64,000 bases of DNA, taken from assembly GCF_002931075.1 (NCBI RefSeq), contig NZ_PSTQ01000001.1, positions 844,093 to 908,092 of the forward strand. Direction: 5' to 3'. Below the pieces are notes generated by a model that had not been told where the DNA came from, made no database searches, and was given only the letters and a program-made list of their open reading frames with translations. The position numbers were made by a program, and so were the translations under genes. The stretch comes from Pseudoclavibacter sp. AY1F1 (GTDB lineage: Bacteria > Actinomycetota > Actinomycetes > Actinomycetales > Microbacteriaceae). Of the stretch, positions 1 through 11,442 are shown in pieces; position 1 is the first letter of the stretch, and each line of letters begins with the position of its first letter.

Positions 1-453
1 TTCGCCTACCGTCCGCAGCTGCTCCTCATCGACGGCGGCGTGCCGCAGGTGAACGCAGCCCAACGGGCGTTGGAGGAATCCGGCGTCCGCGGTATCGCCG
101 TGGTCGGCATCGCCAAGCGCCTCGAGGAGCTCTGGCTTCCCGACGACGACTTCCCGGTCATCCTTCCGCGTGGCTCCGAGGCGCTCTTCCTCGTGCAGCG
201 CCTCCGCGACGAGGCCCACCGCTTCGCGATCAGGCATCAGCGCACGAAGCGCAAGGCCGACATCAACACGGTGCTGGCGGACATCCCCGGCCTCGGGCCG
301 ACGAGGGTCGCGGCCCTGCTCAAGAAGTTCGGTTCCGTCAAGCGGCTCCGCGCTGCATCCGTCGACGAGCTCACTGCTGTCCAGGGCATCGGCGAGGCCA
401 CGGCAACGGCTATTTCCGAGCGATTCGCACGAGAACAATCGGCGGAAGAGTGA
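1..453 (+). CDS. uvrC: UvrABC excinuclease subunit C, C-terminal part
   Basis: This is the 3' end of uvrC; the gene enters from the left edge in frame 1, so only the last 150 residues are visible. UvrC makes both incisions in nucleotide excision repair with UvrA and UvrB. The visible part starts in the RNase H-like endonuclease domain ([14 protein letters not shown], the conserved LLxVDGGxxQ segment) and ends in a tandem helix-hairpin-helix DNA-binding domain ([13 protein letters not shown], then [12 protein letters not shown]). It lies immediately upstream of rapZ and whiA, the usual actinobacterial order. The identification is secure; the N-terminal GIY-YIG and UvrB-binding parts are outside the window. 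Confidence 0.96.
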   Translation, partial: FAYRPQLLLIDGGVPQVNAAQRALEESGVRGIAVVGIAKRLEELWLPDDDFPVILPRGSEALFLVQRLRDEAHRFAIRHQRTKRKADINTVLADIPGLGPTRVAALLKKFGSVKRLRAASVDELTAVQGIGEATATAISERFAREQSAEE

Positions 454-511
454 GAGACGCACGCTCGGGCTATGTAGGCTGGTGTTTTAGTCCATGGGAG
501 GTGACCTGCGC

Positions 512-1399
512 ATGAGTTCGGCGGAGATCGACGGCGAAGGACGCCAGCACATCATGATCGTCACTGGCATGTCCGGTGCGGGACGGTCGACAGCTTGCAA
601 GGCGTTCGAGGACCTCGACTGGTTCGTGGTGGACAACCTGCCCCCGCAGATGATCAGGCCCCTCATCGAGGTCGCTGGCAAGGCTCGAGACTCGCTCCCG
701 AAGCTCGCCGTCTCGGTTGATGTGCGCGGCGGTCACCTGCTCGAGGAATTCACTGCTCTCGTCGGTGGTCTGCGCGAGACACACGAAGTCGACGTGCTCT
801 TCCTGGACGCCACGGACGGAACGCTTGTGCGGCGCTTCGAGGCCGTACGCCGCCCGCACCCGTTGCAGGGCAACGGGACGATCCTCGACGGCATCGCGCG
901 CGAGCGCAGCCGCCTTCAGGAGATCCGCGAGGCGAGCGACATCGTGATCGATACTTCGGAGCTCAACGGGCACCAGCTCGTAACCCGCATCGTGAAGCGC
1001 TTCGGCGAAGCAGACCAGAACAAGGTCGCCGTCACGGTTCAGAGCTTCGGCTTCAAGTACGGGATCCCAACGGATGCCGACCTTGTCGTCGACATGCGCT
1101 TCCTCCCCAACCCCTTCTGGGAGCCAGAACTCCGCGCCTTCAACGGCCGAGACAAGCGCGTTTCCGACTACGTCTTCGACCAAGAAGGTGCAGACGAGTT
1201 CCTGACCCACTACATTGAGATGCTTGACCCCGTCCTGCGGGGTTACGAGCGAGAGAACAAGCGGCACGTCACGCTCGCCGTCGGATGCACCGGCGGCAAG
1301 CACCGTTCGGTCGCCATGACCGAGCGCATTGCGAGTCTGCTGCGCGAACGCGATGACACGATCATCAGCGTGCGCCACCGCGACCTCGGTCGCGAGTGA
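512..1399 (+). CDS. rapZ: RapZ/YvcJ family nucleotide-binding protein
   Basis: P-loop NTPase of the RapZ (YvcJ) family, 295 residues from the chosen start. In E. coli RapZ is an RNA adaptor controlling GlmS; in Gram-positives the family binds nucleotides and its role is less clear. The Walker A motif GMSGAGRS is at residues 19-26. The conserved C-terminal domain carries [10 protein letters not shown] and ends with the HRD segment. I start at ATG 512 because GGAGGTGA lies 7 nt upstream; the longer in-frame ATG at 494 would place this ribosome binding site inside the gene. It sits between uvrC and whiA, as in most actinobacteria. Confidence 0.93.
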   Translation: MSSAEIDGEGRQHIMIVTGMSGAGRSTACKAFEDLDWFVVDNLPPQMIRPLIEVAGKARDSLPKLAVSVDVRGGHLLEEFTALVGGLRETHEVDVLFLDATDGTLVRRFEAVRRPHPLQGNGTILDGIARERSRLQEIREASDIVIDTSELNGHQLVTRIVKRFGEADQNKVAVTVQSFGFKYGIPTDADLVVDMRFLPNPFWEPELRAFNGRDKRVSDYVFDQEGADEFLTHYIEMLDPVLRGYERENKRHVTLAVGCTGGKHRSVAMTERIASLLRERDDTIISVRHRDLGRE

Positions 1400-1470
1400 C
1401 TCTCGTTCCATCTCGCATTCGCGACGACGCTTCGTCGCGCCCACTCACTCTGATCCATGGAGGTACCCCG

Positions 1471-2448
1471 GTGACGCTCACCGCCGATGTCAAGCACGAG
1501 CTTCTGCGCACTCGCGCAGCCACAACCCAAGCTCGTGCTGCCGAGGTCGCGTCGCTCCTGAGGTTCGCGGGTGGTCTGCAGCTCATCTCGGGGCGCATCG
1601 CAGTCGAAGCCCAGCTCGACTCGGAGATGCTCGCCCGCCGACTCGGTCGCGAGCTCCTCGAGCTCTACGGGGTCCGCGCGAAGATCTCCATCGTCGCCGG
1701 CTCCGGCGCACGACCGGGGGAGAGCTACCTCCTGCGCGTGCTCGAGAACGGCGAGACGCTCGCGCGACAGACCGGGCTCATGGATGCTCGCCGACGCACC
1801 GTCCGCGGCCTCCCGAATCGGCTCACGACCGGCAGCCAGGACGACCTGACCGCCGTCTGGCGTGGAGCGTTCCTCGCGGCAGGTTCCCTCACCGATCCGG
1901 GCCGCTCCGCTTCCCTAGACATCATCACTCCGAACTCGGAGACGGCGATGGCCCTCGTCGGAGCCGCCGGTCGGCTCGGCGTCTCGTCGAAGGCGCGAGA
2001 GGTTCGCGGAGTCCATCGGGTCGTCATCCGTGACGGCGACGCCATCAGCGCCATGTTGACGGTCATCGGCGCCCACGCGACCGTCGAGAGCTGGGAGAGC
2101 CTGCGACAGCGTCGCGAGACCCGGGCGACAGCGAATCGTCTCGTGAACTTCGACGATGCCAACCTTCGCCGGTCGGCTCAGGCCGCGGTCACCGCGTGCA
2201 CCCGCGTCGAGCGGGCCCTCGAGATCCTCGGCGAGGGAGCCCCCGACCACCTCAAGTACGCGGGACAGCTGCGCCTGGCGCACCGAGAAGCATCGCTCGA
2301 CGAGCTCGGCCGCTACGCGGATCCGCCCATGACGAAGGACGCCGTCGCCGGGCGCATCCGTCGACTGCTCGCTCTGGCGGATAAGCAGGCTTCGGACCGC
2401 GGCATCCCCGGCACGGAGTCGAATCTGCCCGTCCTCGACGAGCTCTGA
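1471..2448 (+). CDS. whiA: Sporulation/cell-division transcription regulator WhiA
   Basis: WhiA family DNA-binding protein, 325 residues, the usual length for actinobacteria. It has an N-terminal LAGLIDADG-homing-endonuclease-like domain ([11 protein letters not shown] at the start, then an AGG segment near residue 33) and a C-terminal helix-turn-helix around [19 protein letters not shown]. In Streptomyces WhiA works with WhiB to activate division genes; in non-sporulating relatives it is kept as a division/chromosome factor. The start is GTG 1471 because GGAGG at 1459-1463 is 7 nt upstream and homologs start with xLTADVKxEL; the open frame continues upstream to 1396 but looks non-coding. About 70 nt separate it from rapZ, so co-transcription is likely. 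Confidence 0.95.
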   Translation: MTLTADVKHELLRTRAATTQARAAEVASLLRFAGGLQLISGRIAVEAQLDSEMLARRLGRELLELYGVRAKISIVAGSGARPGESYLLRVLENGETLARQTGLMDARRRTVRGLPNRLTTGSQDDLTAVWRGAFLAAGSLTDPGRSASLDIITPNSETAMALVGAAGRLGVSSKAREVRGVHRVVIRDGDAISAMLTVIGAHATVESWESLRQRRETRATANRLVNFDDANLRRSAQAAVTACTRVERALEILGEGAPDHLKYAGQLRLAHREASLDELGRYADPPMTKDAVAGRIRRLLALADKQASDRGIPGTESNLPVLDEL

Positions 2449-2503
2449 TTCCCGCACGGGTCAGCTCTCCCCATTTGGTCACCTCGGCGACCGCCCATGG
2501 GAC

Positions 2504-2509
2504 TAGGCT
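2504..2509 (+). promoter_or_regulatory. Possible -10 element upstream of gap
   Basis: TAGGCT matches the actinobacterial TANNNT -10 pattern and lies in the 183-bp gap between whiA and gap. No convincing -35 was found at 16-19 bp spacing; a TTGGTC is 23 bp upstream. If used, the gap mRNA leader would be about 115 nt. Inferred from sequence only. Confidence 0.3.
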
Positions 2510-2520
2510 GACGATGTTGA

Positions 2521-3633
<1,113 letters not shown>

Positions 3634-3664
3634 CCACTTCGGCACAAGAGGAAGGATCGCCAAC

Positions 3665-4869
<1,205 letters not shown>

Positions 4870-4876
<7 letters not shown>

Positions 4877-5658
4877 CGACTCGCACCCCGCTCATGGCGG
4901 GCAACTGGAAGATGAACCTGGACCACCTCCAGGCCATCGCGTTCACGCAGAAGCTCGCTTGGGCGCTCAAGGATGCGAAGCACGATTTCGATGACGTCGA
5001 GGTCGCGGTCTTCCCTCCGTACACCGATCTTCGCAGCGTGCAGACGCTCGTGGACGCCGACAAGCTCTCGCTGAGCTATGGCGCCCAGGACGTTTCGGCC
5101 CACGACTCCGGTGCCTACACGGGTGAGATCTCGGGTGCTTTCCTGAGCGCTCTCGCCTGCAAGTACGTCATCCTCGGGCATTCAGAGCGCCGCACATTGC
5201 ACGCGGAGACCGATGAGGTCGTCGGCAGCAAGGTCAAGGCTGCGCTCAAGCACGGGCTTGTCCCGGTGCTGTGCGTCGGCGAGACGTCTGAGGACCTCGA
5301 GAAGTTCGGCGCAAGCGCCGTCCCCGTCGCTCAGCTCAAGGCTGCGCTCGAGGGCGTCGAAGGCACCCCGGACCTCGTGGTCGCCTATGAGCCCGTCTGG
5401 GCCATCGGCTCAGGCCAGGCCGCAACTCCCGACCAGGCGCAGACCGTCGCTCACGCGCTCCGCGCCGCGCTCGAAGAGCTGCTCGGCGAGGAAGTGGCCG
5501 CGGCGACTCGCATCCTGTACGGCGGTTCGGTCAAGTCGGACAACATCGCCGGCTTCATGCGCGAGCCTGACGTCGACGGTGCACTCATCGGAGGCGCGAG
5601 CCTCAAGGTCGATGAGTTCAGCGCCATTGCCCGGTTCCGACAGCACGTCGGTTCCTAG
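4870..5658 (+). CDS. tpiA: Triosephosphate isomerase
   Basis: Triosephosphate isomerase, 262 residues, interconverts dihydroxyacetone phosphate and glyceraldehyde-3-phosphate. Catalytic residues are visible: Asn12 and Lys14 in AGNWKMN, His104 in GHSERR, and Glu174 in [11 protein letters not shown]. The phosphate-binding YGGSVK and IGGASL segments are also present. ATG 4870 overlaps the end of pgk by 7 nt. It is the last gene of gap-pgk-tpiA and is followed by a perfect 15-bp hairpin. Confidence 0.98.
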
Positions 5659-5676
5659 CCGCGAACCCCAACCATC

Positions 5677-5682
5677 TATACT
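5677..5682 (+). promoter_or_regulatory. Possible -10 element for secG
   Basis: TATACT is a good TANNNT -10 match just before the hairpin at 5681-5716, between tpiA and secG. Transcription from it would start inside the left arm of the hairpin, so initiation here and formation of that hairpin would be mutually exclusive. No strong -35 is visible (TTCCTA at 19-bp spacing). Confidence 0.35.
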
Positions 5683-5716
5683 CGGACGTGGCCTGTTCAT
5701 TCAGGCCACGTCCGAG
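5681..5716 (+). terminator. 15-bp perfect hairpin between tpiA and secG
   Basis: The left arm 5681-5695 and right arm 5702-5716 are perfectly complementary, with a 6-nt loop TTCATT. There is no T-tract after it. It could terminate or attenuate the gap-pgk-tpiA transcript, or act as a 3' stabilising/processing structure before secG. Confidence 0.6.
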
Positions 5717-5739
5717 TCCGTTCATCTGAGAGGGATTCC

Positions 5740-5997
5740 GTGGATATTCTCCTCGTCATCCTGCAGGTCGTGCTGGCCATCACCAGCGTCCTGCTGATCC
5801 TGTTCATCCTGTTGCACCGCGGACGAGGCGGCGGACTCTCCGACATGTTCGGTGGGGGCATGGGATCGAACCTCGGCGCGTCAGGCGTCGCCGAGAAGAA
5901 CCTGAACCGCATCACGGTGACCCTCGCGGTCATCTGGCTGCTGGCCATCGTCGCCATGGGAATCATCACCCGCATCCAGACCGTCGTGGTGAGCTAG
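5740..5997 (+). CDS. secG: Preprotein translocase subunit SecG
   Basis: SecG, 85 residues, auxiliary membrane subunit of the SecYEG translocon. Two hydrophobic helices are visible (about residues 1-23 and 53-75), separated by a cytoplasmic loop with the family motif RGRGGGLSDMFGGG. The start is GTG 5740 with GAGAGGG just upstream. It follows the glycolytic operon and is immediately followed (no gap) by an RbpA-family gene, the standard actinobacterial arrangement. Confidence 0.95.
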   Translation: MDILLVILQVVLAITSVLLILFILLHRGRGGGLSDMFGGGMGSNLGASGVAEKNLNRITVTLAVIWLLAIVAMGIITRIQTVVVS

Positions 5998-6366
5998 GTG
6001 GCGCAGGGGGGCTCAGCGATCAGGGGATCGCGCGTCGGCGCGGGACCTATGGGGGAGTTGGACCACGGTGTGCACGCTGCGCGCCGCACCATCTCCTACT
6101 GGGACGCGCTCGGCAACGAGACGGTCAGGCACTACTCCGCGGAGATCGCGGAGGACGACATCCCTGAACTCATCGACTGCCCGATCTCCGGACTTCCTGC
6201 GGGCCGCGACCGCGAGAACCCGCCGGCTGCCGTGAAGAATGAGCCGTACAAGACGCACCTCGCGTACGTCAAAGAACGACGCACAAGCGAGGAAGCCGAG
6301 CGACTGCTCGATGAGGCGCTCTTGAAGCTCCGCGAGCGTCGCGGAAAGACGACCTCCAAGCGCTGA
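5998..6366 (+). CDS. RbpA-family RNA polymerase-binding protein paralog
   Basis: A 122-residue protein of the RbpA superfamily type found directly after secG in actinobacteria. It has the hallmark N-terminus AIRGSRVGAGPMGE, a central degenerate zinc-ribbon region (DCPISGLPAGRDRENPP) and a helical C-terminus (EPYKTHLAYVKERR). By family knowledge the secG-linked relatives are annotated as RNA polymerase-binding proteins, but the well-studied RbpA is the other copy at 57094-57462. Only one cysteine of the usual CPxCG ribbon remains, so zinc binding is probably lost. GTG 5998 starts directly after the secG stop codon, with no clear ribosome binding site of its own, implying coupling. Confidence 0.8.
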   Translation: MAQGGSAIRGSRVGAGPMGELDHGVHAARRTISYWDALGNETVRHYSAEIAEDDIPELIDCPISGLPAGRDRENPPAAVKNEPYKTHLAYVKERRTSEEAERLLDEALLKLRERRGKTTSKR

Positions 6367-6384
6367 TCACGGTTACGCGGTCAA

Positions 6385-6442
6385 AGAAACGGCTCCGGTC
6401 GTGAACCACCACGAGGGTGCGTTCACGACCGGAGCCGTTTCT
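6385..6442. terminator. 22-bp perfect bidirectional terminator hairpin
   Basis: Arms 6385-6406 and 6421-6442 are perfectly complementary over 22 bp with a 14-nt loop. It lies between the convergent rbpA-like gene and pgl. The stem ends in AAAC/GTTT, so a short T-run is built into the arm; there is no separate T-tract. Confidence 0.8.
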
Positions 6443-6461
6443 GCCGGTGCCTGAGCTTCGG

Positions 6462-7217
6462 CTAGCCGAGCGCCTCGGCCGCGGCCGCATCGAGCAGCAG
6501 CAGCGTCTCCACACGGCCGGTCGCCGCACCGAGCGGTGACTCCTCGGCGGTGACGCCTTCGGTGGCGGCCAGCCGCACCGCATCCGCCTTCTCGGCACCT
6601 GTGACAACGGCCCAGACGCGTGCAGCCCCTCGAATGGCGGGTAGCGTCAGCGTCAGCCTCTCCGGCGGCGGCTTGGGCGAGTCGCGGACGCTCTCGACAA
6701 GCGCGGGCGCCGTCTCGAGCCCGGGCCTCCCCGGGAACAACGAGGCGGTATGCCCGTCACCGCCCGCGCCGAGGAGCACGAGGTCAAGCGATGGGACGCC
6801 GCCAAGGACTCCGTCTGCGGGAGGCACGAGTGCTCGCAGCTCAGCCTCGTACGCGACCGCGGCGTCGTCGAGCGACTCGCCGCTGTCGCTCGCGAGTGTC
6901 GCGTGCAGGCGTGACTGTTCGAACCCCTTGGCTCCCTTGAGCGCCTCCGCCACGGCTACGACGTTACGGTCGTCATGACCGGTCGGCACGAAGCGCTCGT
7001 CAGCGAACCACACATGTACGCGCGTCCAGTCGAGTCCGGCGCTGTCAACAGCTGCCACGAAGGCGGGAAGCACTTTGGTGGCAACAGAACCGCCGCTCAC
7101 GGCGATGTGCAGTTCCGCGGTGGTCGACGCGAGGAGCCCCGCAAAGCGCCGGGCCGCGTCGTGTGCAACTCCGGCGACCGAGGGCTCTACGTGCCTGACC
7201 CGCGTGGCCTGCGTCAT
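6462..7217 (-). CDS. pgl: 6-phosphogluconolactonase
   Basis: Pgl/DevB, 251 residues, hydrolyses 6-phosphogluconolactone, the second step of the oxidative pentose phosphate pathway. It carries the family signatures SGGSVATKVLP, VWFADERFVP and LGAGGDGHTASLFPG. The start ATG overlaps the opcA stop by 4 nt (ATGA), so it is translationally coupled as the last gene of the tkt-tal-pgi-zwf-opcA-pgl cluster. A bidirectional hairpin follows. Confidence 0.96.
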   Translation of the reverse strand: MTQATRVRHVEPSVAGVAHDAARRFAGLLASTTAELHIAVSGGSVATKVLPAFVAAVDSAGLDWTRVHVWFADERFVPTGHDDRNVVAVAEALKGAKGFEQSRLHATLASDSGESLDDAAVAYEAELRALVPPADGVLGGVPSLDLVLLGAGGDGHTASLFPGRPGLETAPALVESVRDSPKPPPERLTLTLPAIRGAARVWAVVTGAEKADAVRLAATEGVTAEESPLGAATGRVETLLLLDAAAAEALG

Positions 7218-8197
7218 GCCTGCTCCTGCTCGTCGTCGGAGGGCGCTGCCTCCGCCGACTCCCGGGCCTCGGCTTCCGTCTCCGCAGCCGCGGCGAGCAC
7301 CTCGCCGAAAACCCGGTCAGGCCCGAGCGAGCGCAGCTCCTCTGCGAGAACATCTGGGAGGTCGCGGACGGGCATGGGGATCTTCTGCTCCGGCTGCCCC
7401 GGCTGCGTGAGCACAACGGCCGAGTCGCTCACGCGCTCGAACGAGACGACGCCGCTCGGGCGCGTGAGCTTGATCGCGCGCAGTTGTGCGCGTCCGAGCT
7501 CGCGGTCGGTGGCCTGAGAGAGGCGCACGGGCACCTGCAGCGCGAGCTGCAGCCAGGCCGCCATGAGCAACGTCGAGGTCTGCGATGGGCGCCCGATGAC
7601 CTCCACCTCCTGGATCGGCTCGTACGGCGGCTGATCGAGGACAGCCGCGATCTGTGCACGCCAGCTGGTGAGGCGCGTCCAGGCGAGGTCGCTGTCCCCG
7701 TCGCAGAAGCCCGCCGCGAGCTTCGTGACGGTCTCTTCACCATTGGTGGAGCTCCCGGAGTCGACGATGCGCAGCTGCGCGATGCGACCGAGCGACGAGG
7801 CGCTTGGTGCGCCGAGCGCGGAGTCGGGCCACCAGGCTACGACCGGGGCGTCGGGGAGGAGGAGTGCCTGCACAAGCGTCTCCGGATCGTCCGCGGCGGG
7901 GCCGGAGACGTGGAGCACGATGACCTCGCTCGCTCCGGCGTCTCCGCCGACGCGGATCTCCGCGTCCATGTTGGAGGTCTTCGCGTCGCGATCGACCACG
8001 TGGATGACGATGACGCGCATGGGGTGCTCGCCCGACGCCGAGTTCGCAGCGGCGATCGCAGCTTCGCCCCGGCGCTCGCCGGTCGAGATGACAAGCGTGA
8101 GGACGCGACCGAGAGCGACCGCTCCGCCTTCTTCACGCATCGAGACCAGCCGCTTCGAAACGGCTGAGGTCGTGGTGTTGCCGAGTTCGATAATCAC
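7214..8197 (-). CDS. opcA: Glucose-6-phosphate dehydrogenase assembly protein OpcA
   Basis: OpcA, 327 residues, known in actinobacteria and cyanobacteria as a factor needed for active G6PDH oligomers. Family features visible include the conserved start IIELGNTTTSAVSKRL, the NxDAEIRVG region, APVVAWWPDS and a C-terminal acidic tail rich in Glu/Ala. GTG 8197 overlaps the zwf stop by 4 nt (GTGA) and its own stop overlaps pgl by 4 nt. This tight coupling with its partner enzyme supports the assignment. Confidence 0.94.
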   Translation of the reverse strand: MIIELGNTTTSAVSKRLVSMREEGGAVALGRVLTLVISTGERRGEAAIAAANSASGEHPMRVIVIHVVDRDAKTSNMDAEIRVGGDAGASEVIVLHVSGPAADDPETLVQALLLPDAPVVAWWPDSALGAPSASSLGRIAQLRIVDSGSSTNGEETVTKLAAGFCDGDSDLAWTRLTSWRAQIAAVLDQPPYEPIQEVEVIGRPSQTSTLLMAAWLQLALQVPVRLSQATDRELGRAQLRAIKLTRPSGVVSFERVSDSAVVLTQPGQPEQKIPMPVRDLPDVLAEELRSLGPDRVFGEVLAAAAETEAEARESAEAAPSDDEQEQA

Positions 8198-9735
8198 GGG
8201 CGCCTCCAGGTGCGGCCATCGCGGGCGAGGAGCGCAGTGGCAGATGCCGGGCCCCAGCTGCCGGGTTTGTAGAGTTCGGGCTGGCCCTGCGTCGCCCAGT
8301 ACTCCTCGACGGGGTCGAGGATCTTCCAGGAGAGCTCGACCTCCTCGTGGCGGGGGAAGAGGGGCGGGTCGCCCAGAAGGACGTCCAGGATGAGACGCTC
8401 GTAGGCTTCCGGGCTGGACTCGGTGAAGGCGTGGCCGTAGCCGAAGTCCATGGTCACGTCACGGACATGCATGCCGGATCCCGGGATCTTGGAGCCGAAG
8501 CGGATGGTGACACCCTCATCTGGCTGAACGCGGATCACGAGTGCGTTCGGCCCGAGCGAGGTGCGCTGCGCCTCGTCGAAGAGATACAGCGGCCCCTGCT
8601 TGAACGTGACGGCGATTTCCGTCACACGGCGACCGAGTCGCTTCCCGGTGCGCAGGTAGAACGGGACTCCCGCCCAGCGGCGCGAGTCGAGCTCGACACG
8701 GAGAGCCGCGTAAGTCTCAGTCGTCGACTGCGGGTTCATGCCTTCTTCCTCGAGGAAGCCACGCACGAGTTCGCCGCCCTGCCATCCGGAGCCGTACTGG
8801 CCACGAGCGGATGCCAGCGACAGGTCGCGGGGGAGTCGAACGGCTGCTAGGGCCTTCTCCTTCTCCTGCCGGAGGTCCTTGGCGTTGAAGGAGAGCGGCT
8901 CTTCCATGGCAGTGAGTGCGAGGAGCTGCAGGAGGTGGTTCTGGATGACATCTCGCGCGGCGCCGACGCCGTCGTAGTAGCCGGCACGGCCTGATACCCC
9001 GATATCCTCCGCCATCGTGATCTGCACATGGTCGACCGTGTTGGCGTTCCAGAGCGGCTCGAACATGGAGTTCGCGAAGCGCAGCGCGAGGATGTTCTGC
9101 ACCGTCTCCTTGCCAAGGTAGTGGTCGATGCGGAAGATCGCGTCGCTCGCGAAGACCGACTCTACGATGCTGTTCAGTTCGCGCGCCGAGGCGAGGTCGT
9201 GACCGAAGGGCTTCTCGATGATGACGCGGCGCCAGGAGTCCTCACGTTCCTCCGCCAGGCCAGAGCGGCGCAGCTGCGTCGTGACCTCGGGGAACGAGCG
9301 TGGCGGGATGGAGAGGTAGAACGCGTGGTTGCCGCGCGTCCCCTGGTCTTCGTCGAGCTCCCCGAGGACAAGCTTGAGCGAGTCGAAGGACTCGTCGTTG
9401 TCGAACTCGCCGGAGACGAAGCGGATTCCTTTCGCGAGCTGCGTCCAGACGTCCTCATTGAATGGCGTCCTGGCGTGCTGTTCGACGTTCTCCTTGACGA
9501 AAGCGCGGAACTCGTCGTCTGACCAGGGCCGGCGAGCGAAGCCGACGAGGCCGAATGAGGGCGAGAGCAGGCCGCGGTTCGCGAGGTCGTAGACCGCCGG
9601 CAGGAGCTTCTTTCGGGAGAGGTCTCCCGTTACTCCGAAGATGACGAGGCTCGACGGGCCGGCGATGCGGCTGAGCCGTCCATCGTCGATGGACCTGAGG
9701 GGGTTGTTGTCAGCGCTGATGTCGACTGGCGTCAC
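8194..9735 (-). CDS. zwf: Glucose-6-phosphate 1-dehydrogenase
   Basis: G6PDH, 513 residues, NADP-linked first step of the oxidative pentose phosphate pathway. The NADP-binding GVTGDLSRKK is at residues 34-43, the substrate lysine motif EKPFGHD at 174-180, and the catalytic histidine motif RIDHYLGKE at 202-210. I start at GTG 9735 because AAGGAGG is 7 nt upstream; the open frame runs further to 10209, but that part is antisense to pgi and not coding. A hairpin at 9803-9832 separates it from pgi, so it may be partly independently expressed. Confidence 0.97.
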   Translation of the reverse strand: MTPVDISADNNPLRSIDDGRLSRIAGPSSLVIFGVTGDLSRKKLLPAVYDLANRGLLSPSFGLVGFARRPWSDDEFRAFVKENVEQHARTPFNEDVWTQLAKGIRFVSGEFDNDESFDSLKLVLGELDEDQGTRGNHAFYLSIPPRSFPEVTTQLRRSGLAEEREDSWRRVIIEKPFGHDLASARELNSIVESVFASDAIFRIDHYLGKETVQNILALRFANSMFEPLWNANTVDHVQITMAEDIGVSGRAGYYDGVGAARDVIQNHLLQLLALTAMEEPLSFNAKDLRQEKEKALAAVRLPRDLSLASARGQYGSGWQGGELVRGFLEEEGMNPQSTTETYAALRVELDSRRWAGVPFYLRTGKRLGRRVTEIAVTFKQGPLYLFDEAQRTSLGPNALVIRVQPDEGVTIRFGSKIPGSGMHVRDVTMDFGYGHAFTESSPEAYERLILDVLLGDPPLFPRHEEVELSWKILDPVEEYWATQGQPELYKPGSWGPASATALLARDGRTWRRP

Positions 9736-9802
9736 AGCGTCGCCTCCTTGTTTTCTAGGCACGGGCGTTGGGTGGGCCCGTGTGTGTCCTGCAGACACGA
9801 GT

Positions 9803-9832
9803 GCGGGGATGCGAAGGTGTTCGCATCCCCGC
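9803..9832 (-). terminator. 13-bp hairpin between pgi and zwf
   Basis: Arms 9803-9815 and 9820-9832 pair perfectly with a 4-nt loop, just 3' of the pgi stop. No T-tract follows on the minus strand. It is probably a partial terminator or 3'-end stabiliser inside the pentose phosphate cluster. Confidence 0.6.
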
Positions 9833-9844
9833 CCCGCTGATCGA

Positions 9845-11431
9845 TTAGCGCGAGATGGCGCCGAGGAGCGCGGCGAGTCCGTGACCGGATTCGCCGAGCT
9901 CGATGCGCAGCACTGGCTGCGCGTGCGACTCCAGCACGGACGCGTCGCCGGCTGCCTGCGCCGAGATGAGCGTGCCGAACGTGAAGGGGCGTTCCGGGAT
10001 CTCCAGATCGTTCGGCTCTGCCGAGGTGATCTGCAGGAACGCGCCGACCTTCGGGCCGCCCTTGTGGAACTGTCCGGTTGAGTGCAGGAAGCGCGGACCC
10101 CAGCCGAAGGTGACGGGTCGCCCTGAGCGCTTCGCGAGCTCGTCGCGGAGCGATTCGAGAGCGCCGAAGCGGTTCCGGTCGACGTACGCCTGGACCGACA
10201 GGTAGCCATCGGCGGGGATGAGCGCCACGAGCGCGTCGATGGCGCCGCTCAGTGTGCTCTGGCCCTCGACGACCGCCTGCGTGCCGCGCACCTCGACGCC
10301 ATCAACTGCGAAGGCTGCCGGTGTCGGCTCGGGCGTCGCCTCGAGCAGTCCTCTGGCGGCGACCTTGGCGGACTCGACGTCGGGCTGATCGTACGGGTTG
10401 ATGCCGATGACGGCTCCCGCGACGGCTACTGCCGTCTCCCAGAGCACGAACTGCCCACCAAGCGAGCCTGACACGGCGATGTCGTCGCCGCTCGCCGGGG
10501 AAGCCTCCGCGTCGGCCACGACACGGACCAGCTGCAGGTCGGCCGGTCGCGAGTCGATCTCGGGAGCGCTCGGCGTGAGCACGACGGGCAGAATACCGAG
10601 GTCGTCCTTGCCGCTCGATTCCGCGATCAGCTGCTCGACCCAGTCACCGAATCCGACGATCGATGTTCCGTCGTCGACGACGCCAAGGAAGCGCTTGGCT
10701 GCGATAGCGGCGCCGAGAACAAGCGCTGGGTTGGACTCGTCGTCCAGGGCCACAGCCGCGGCGGCCACGCCGGCGTCGTCAAGGAGGCCCGCGATGTCGA
10801 CGCCGGCCAGCCCGGACGGGACGAGACCGAACGCCGTCAGCGCCGAGAACCGTCCGCCCACGTGGGGGTCGGCGAGGAACACCCGGTAACCGGCCTCACG
10901 TGAGGCGGCTTCCATGGGCGACCCCGGGTCGGTGACGATCACGACGCGTCCGGCTGGGTCGATTCCAGCACCCTCGAACGCGTTCACGAAGGCGCGACGC
11001 TGGGAGTCAGTCTCGACCGTGGATCCCGACTTGGAGGAGACGACGATCGCGGTGCGCTCGACGCCTTCCTCGACCGCGGCGCGAACCTGTGCCGGGTCGG
11101 TCGAGTCGAGCACAACAAGCTCGACGCCGGCAGTCCGAGTGATGACCTCGGGAGCTAGCGAGGAGCCGCCCATGCCGCACAGCACGAACCTGGTAACACC
11201 GGCCGCGGCGAACTCGTCGCGAAGCGAGAGGATGCCGTCGACGAGTTCCCGGGAGACCTCGTGAGCGCGCGTCCATCCAAGCCGGACTGCAGACTCGGCT
11301 TCGGCTGCCGCGCCCCAGAGCGTTGCATCCTGTGCGAAGAGGCGAGAGGCGAAACGATCGGCGACGAGGCCGCCGAGCTTCTCCGCAGCGGCTTCGCTCG
11401 CGGCTCCGGCAGCGCTGACCTTGATGCCCAT
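9845..11431 (-). CDS. pgi: Glucose-6-phosphate isomerase
   Basis: Phosphoglucose isomerase of the SIS fold, 528 residues, interconverts glucose-6-phosphate and fructose-6-phosphate. The sugar-phosphate loops FVLCGMGGSSLAPEV and VSSKSGSTVET are clear, followed by ADPHVGGRFSALT. It begins 11 nt after the tal stop, so the two are co-transcribed. Its position inside the pentose phosphate cluster links recycling of fructose-6-phosphate back to G6PDH. The sequence belongs to the divergent actinobacterial group rather than the E. coli-like group, judging from motif spacing. Confidence 0.93.
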   Translation of the reverse strand: MGIKVSAAGAASEAAAEKLGGLVADRFASRLFAQDATLWGAAAEAESAVRLGWTRAHEVSRELVDGILSLRDEFAAAGVTRFVLCGMGGSSLAPEVITRTAGVELVVLDSTDPAQVRAAVEEGVERTAIVVSSKSGSTVETDSQRRAFVNAFEGAGIDPAGRVVIVTDPGSPMEAASREAGYRVFLADPHVGGRFSALTAFGLVPSGLAGVDIAGLLDDAGVAAAAVALDDESNPALVLGAAIAAKRFLGVVDDGTSIVGFGDWVEQLIAESSGKDDLGILPVVLTPSAPEIDSRPADLQLVRVVADAEASPASGDDIAVSGSLGGQFVLWETAVAVAGAVIGINPYDQPDVESAKVAARGLLEATPEPTPAAFAVDGVEVRGTQAVVEGQSTLSGAIDALVALIPADGYLSVQAYVDRNRFGALESLRDELAKRSGRPVTFGWGPRFLHSTGQFHKGGPKVGAFLQITSAEPNDLEIPERPFTFGTLISAQAAGDASVLESHAQPVLRIELGESGHGLAALLGAISR

Positions 11432-11442
11432 GGCGGTGGCCC

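Noticed and set aside
9736..10209. 158-codon N-terminal extension of zwf
   Set aside because: A GTG with AAGGAGG at the expected place (9735) gives a normal-length G6PDH; the extension crosses a hairpin and overlaps pgi antisense.
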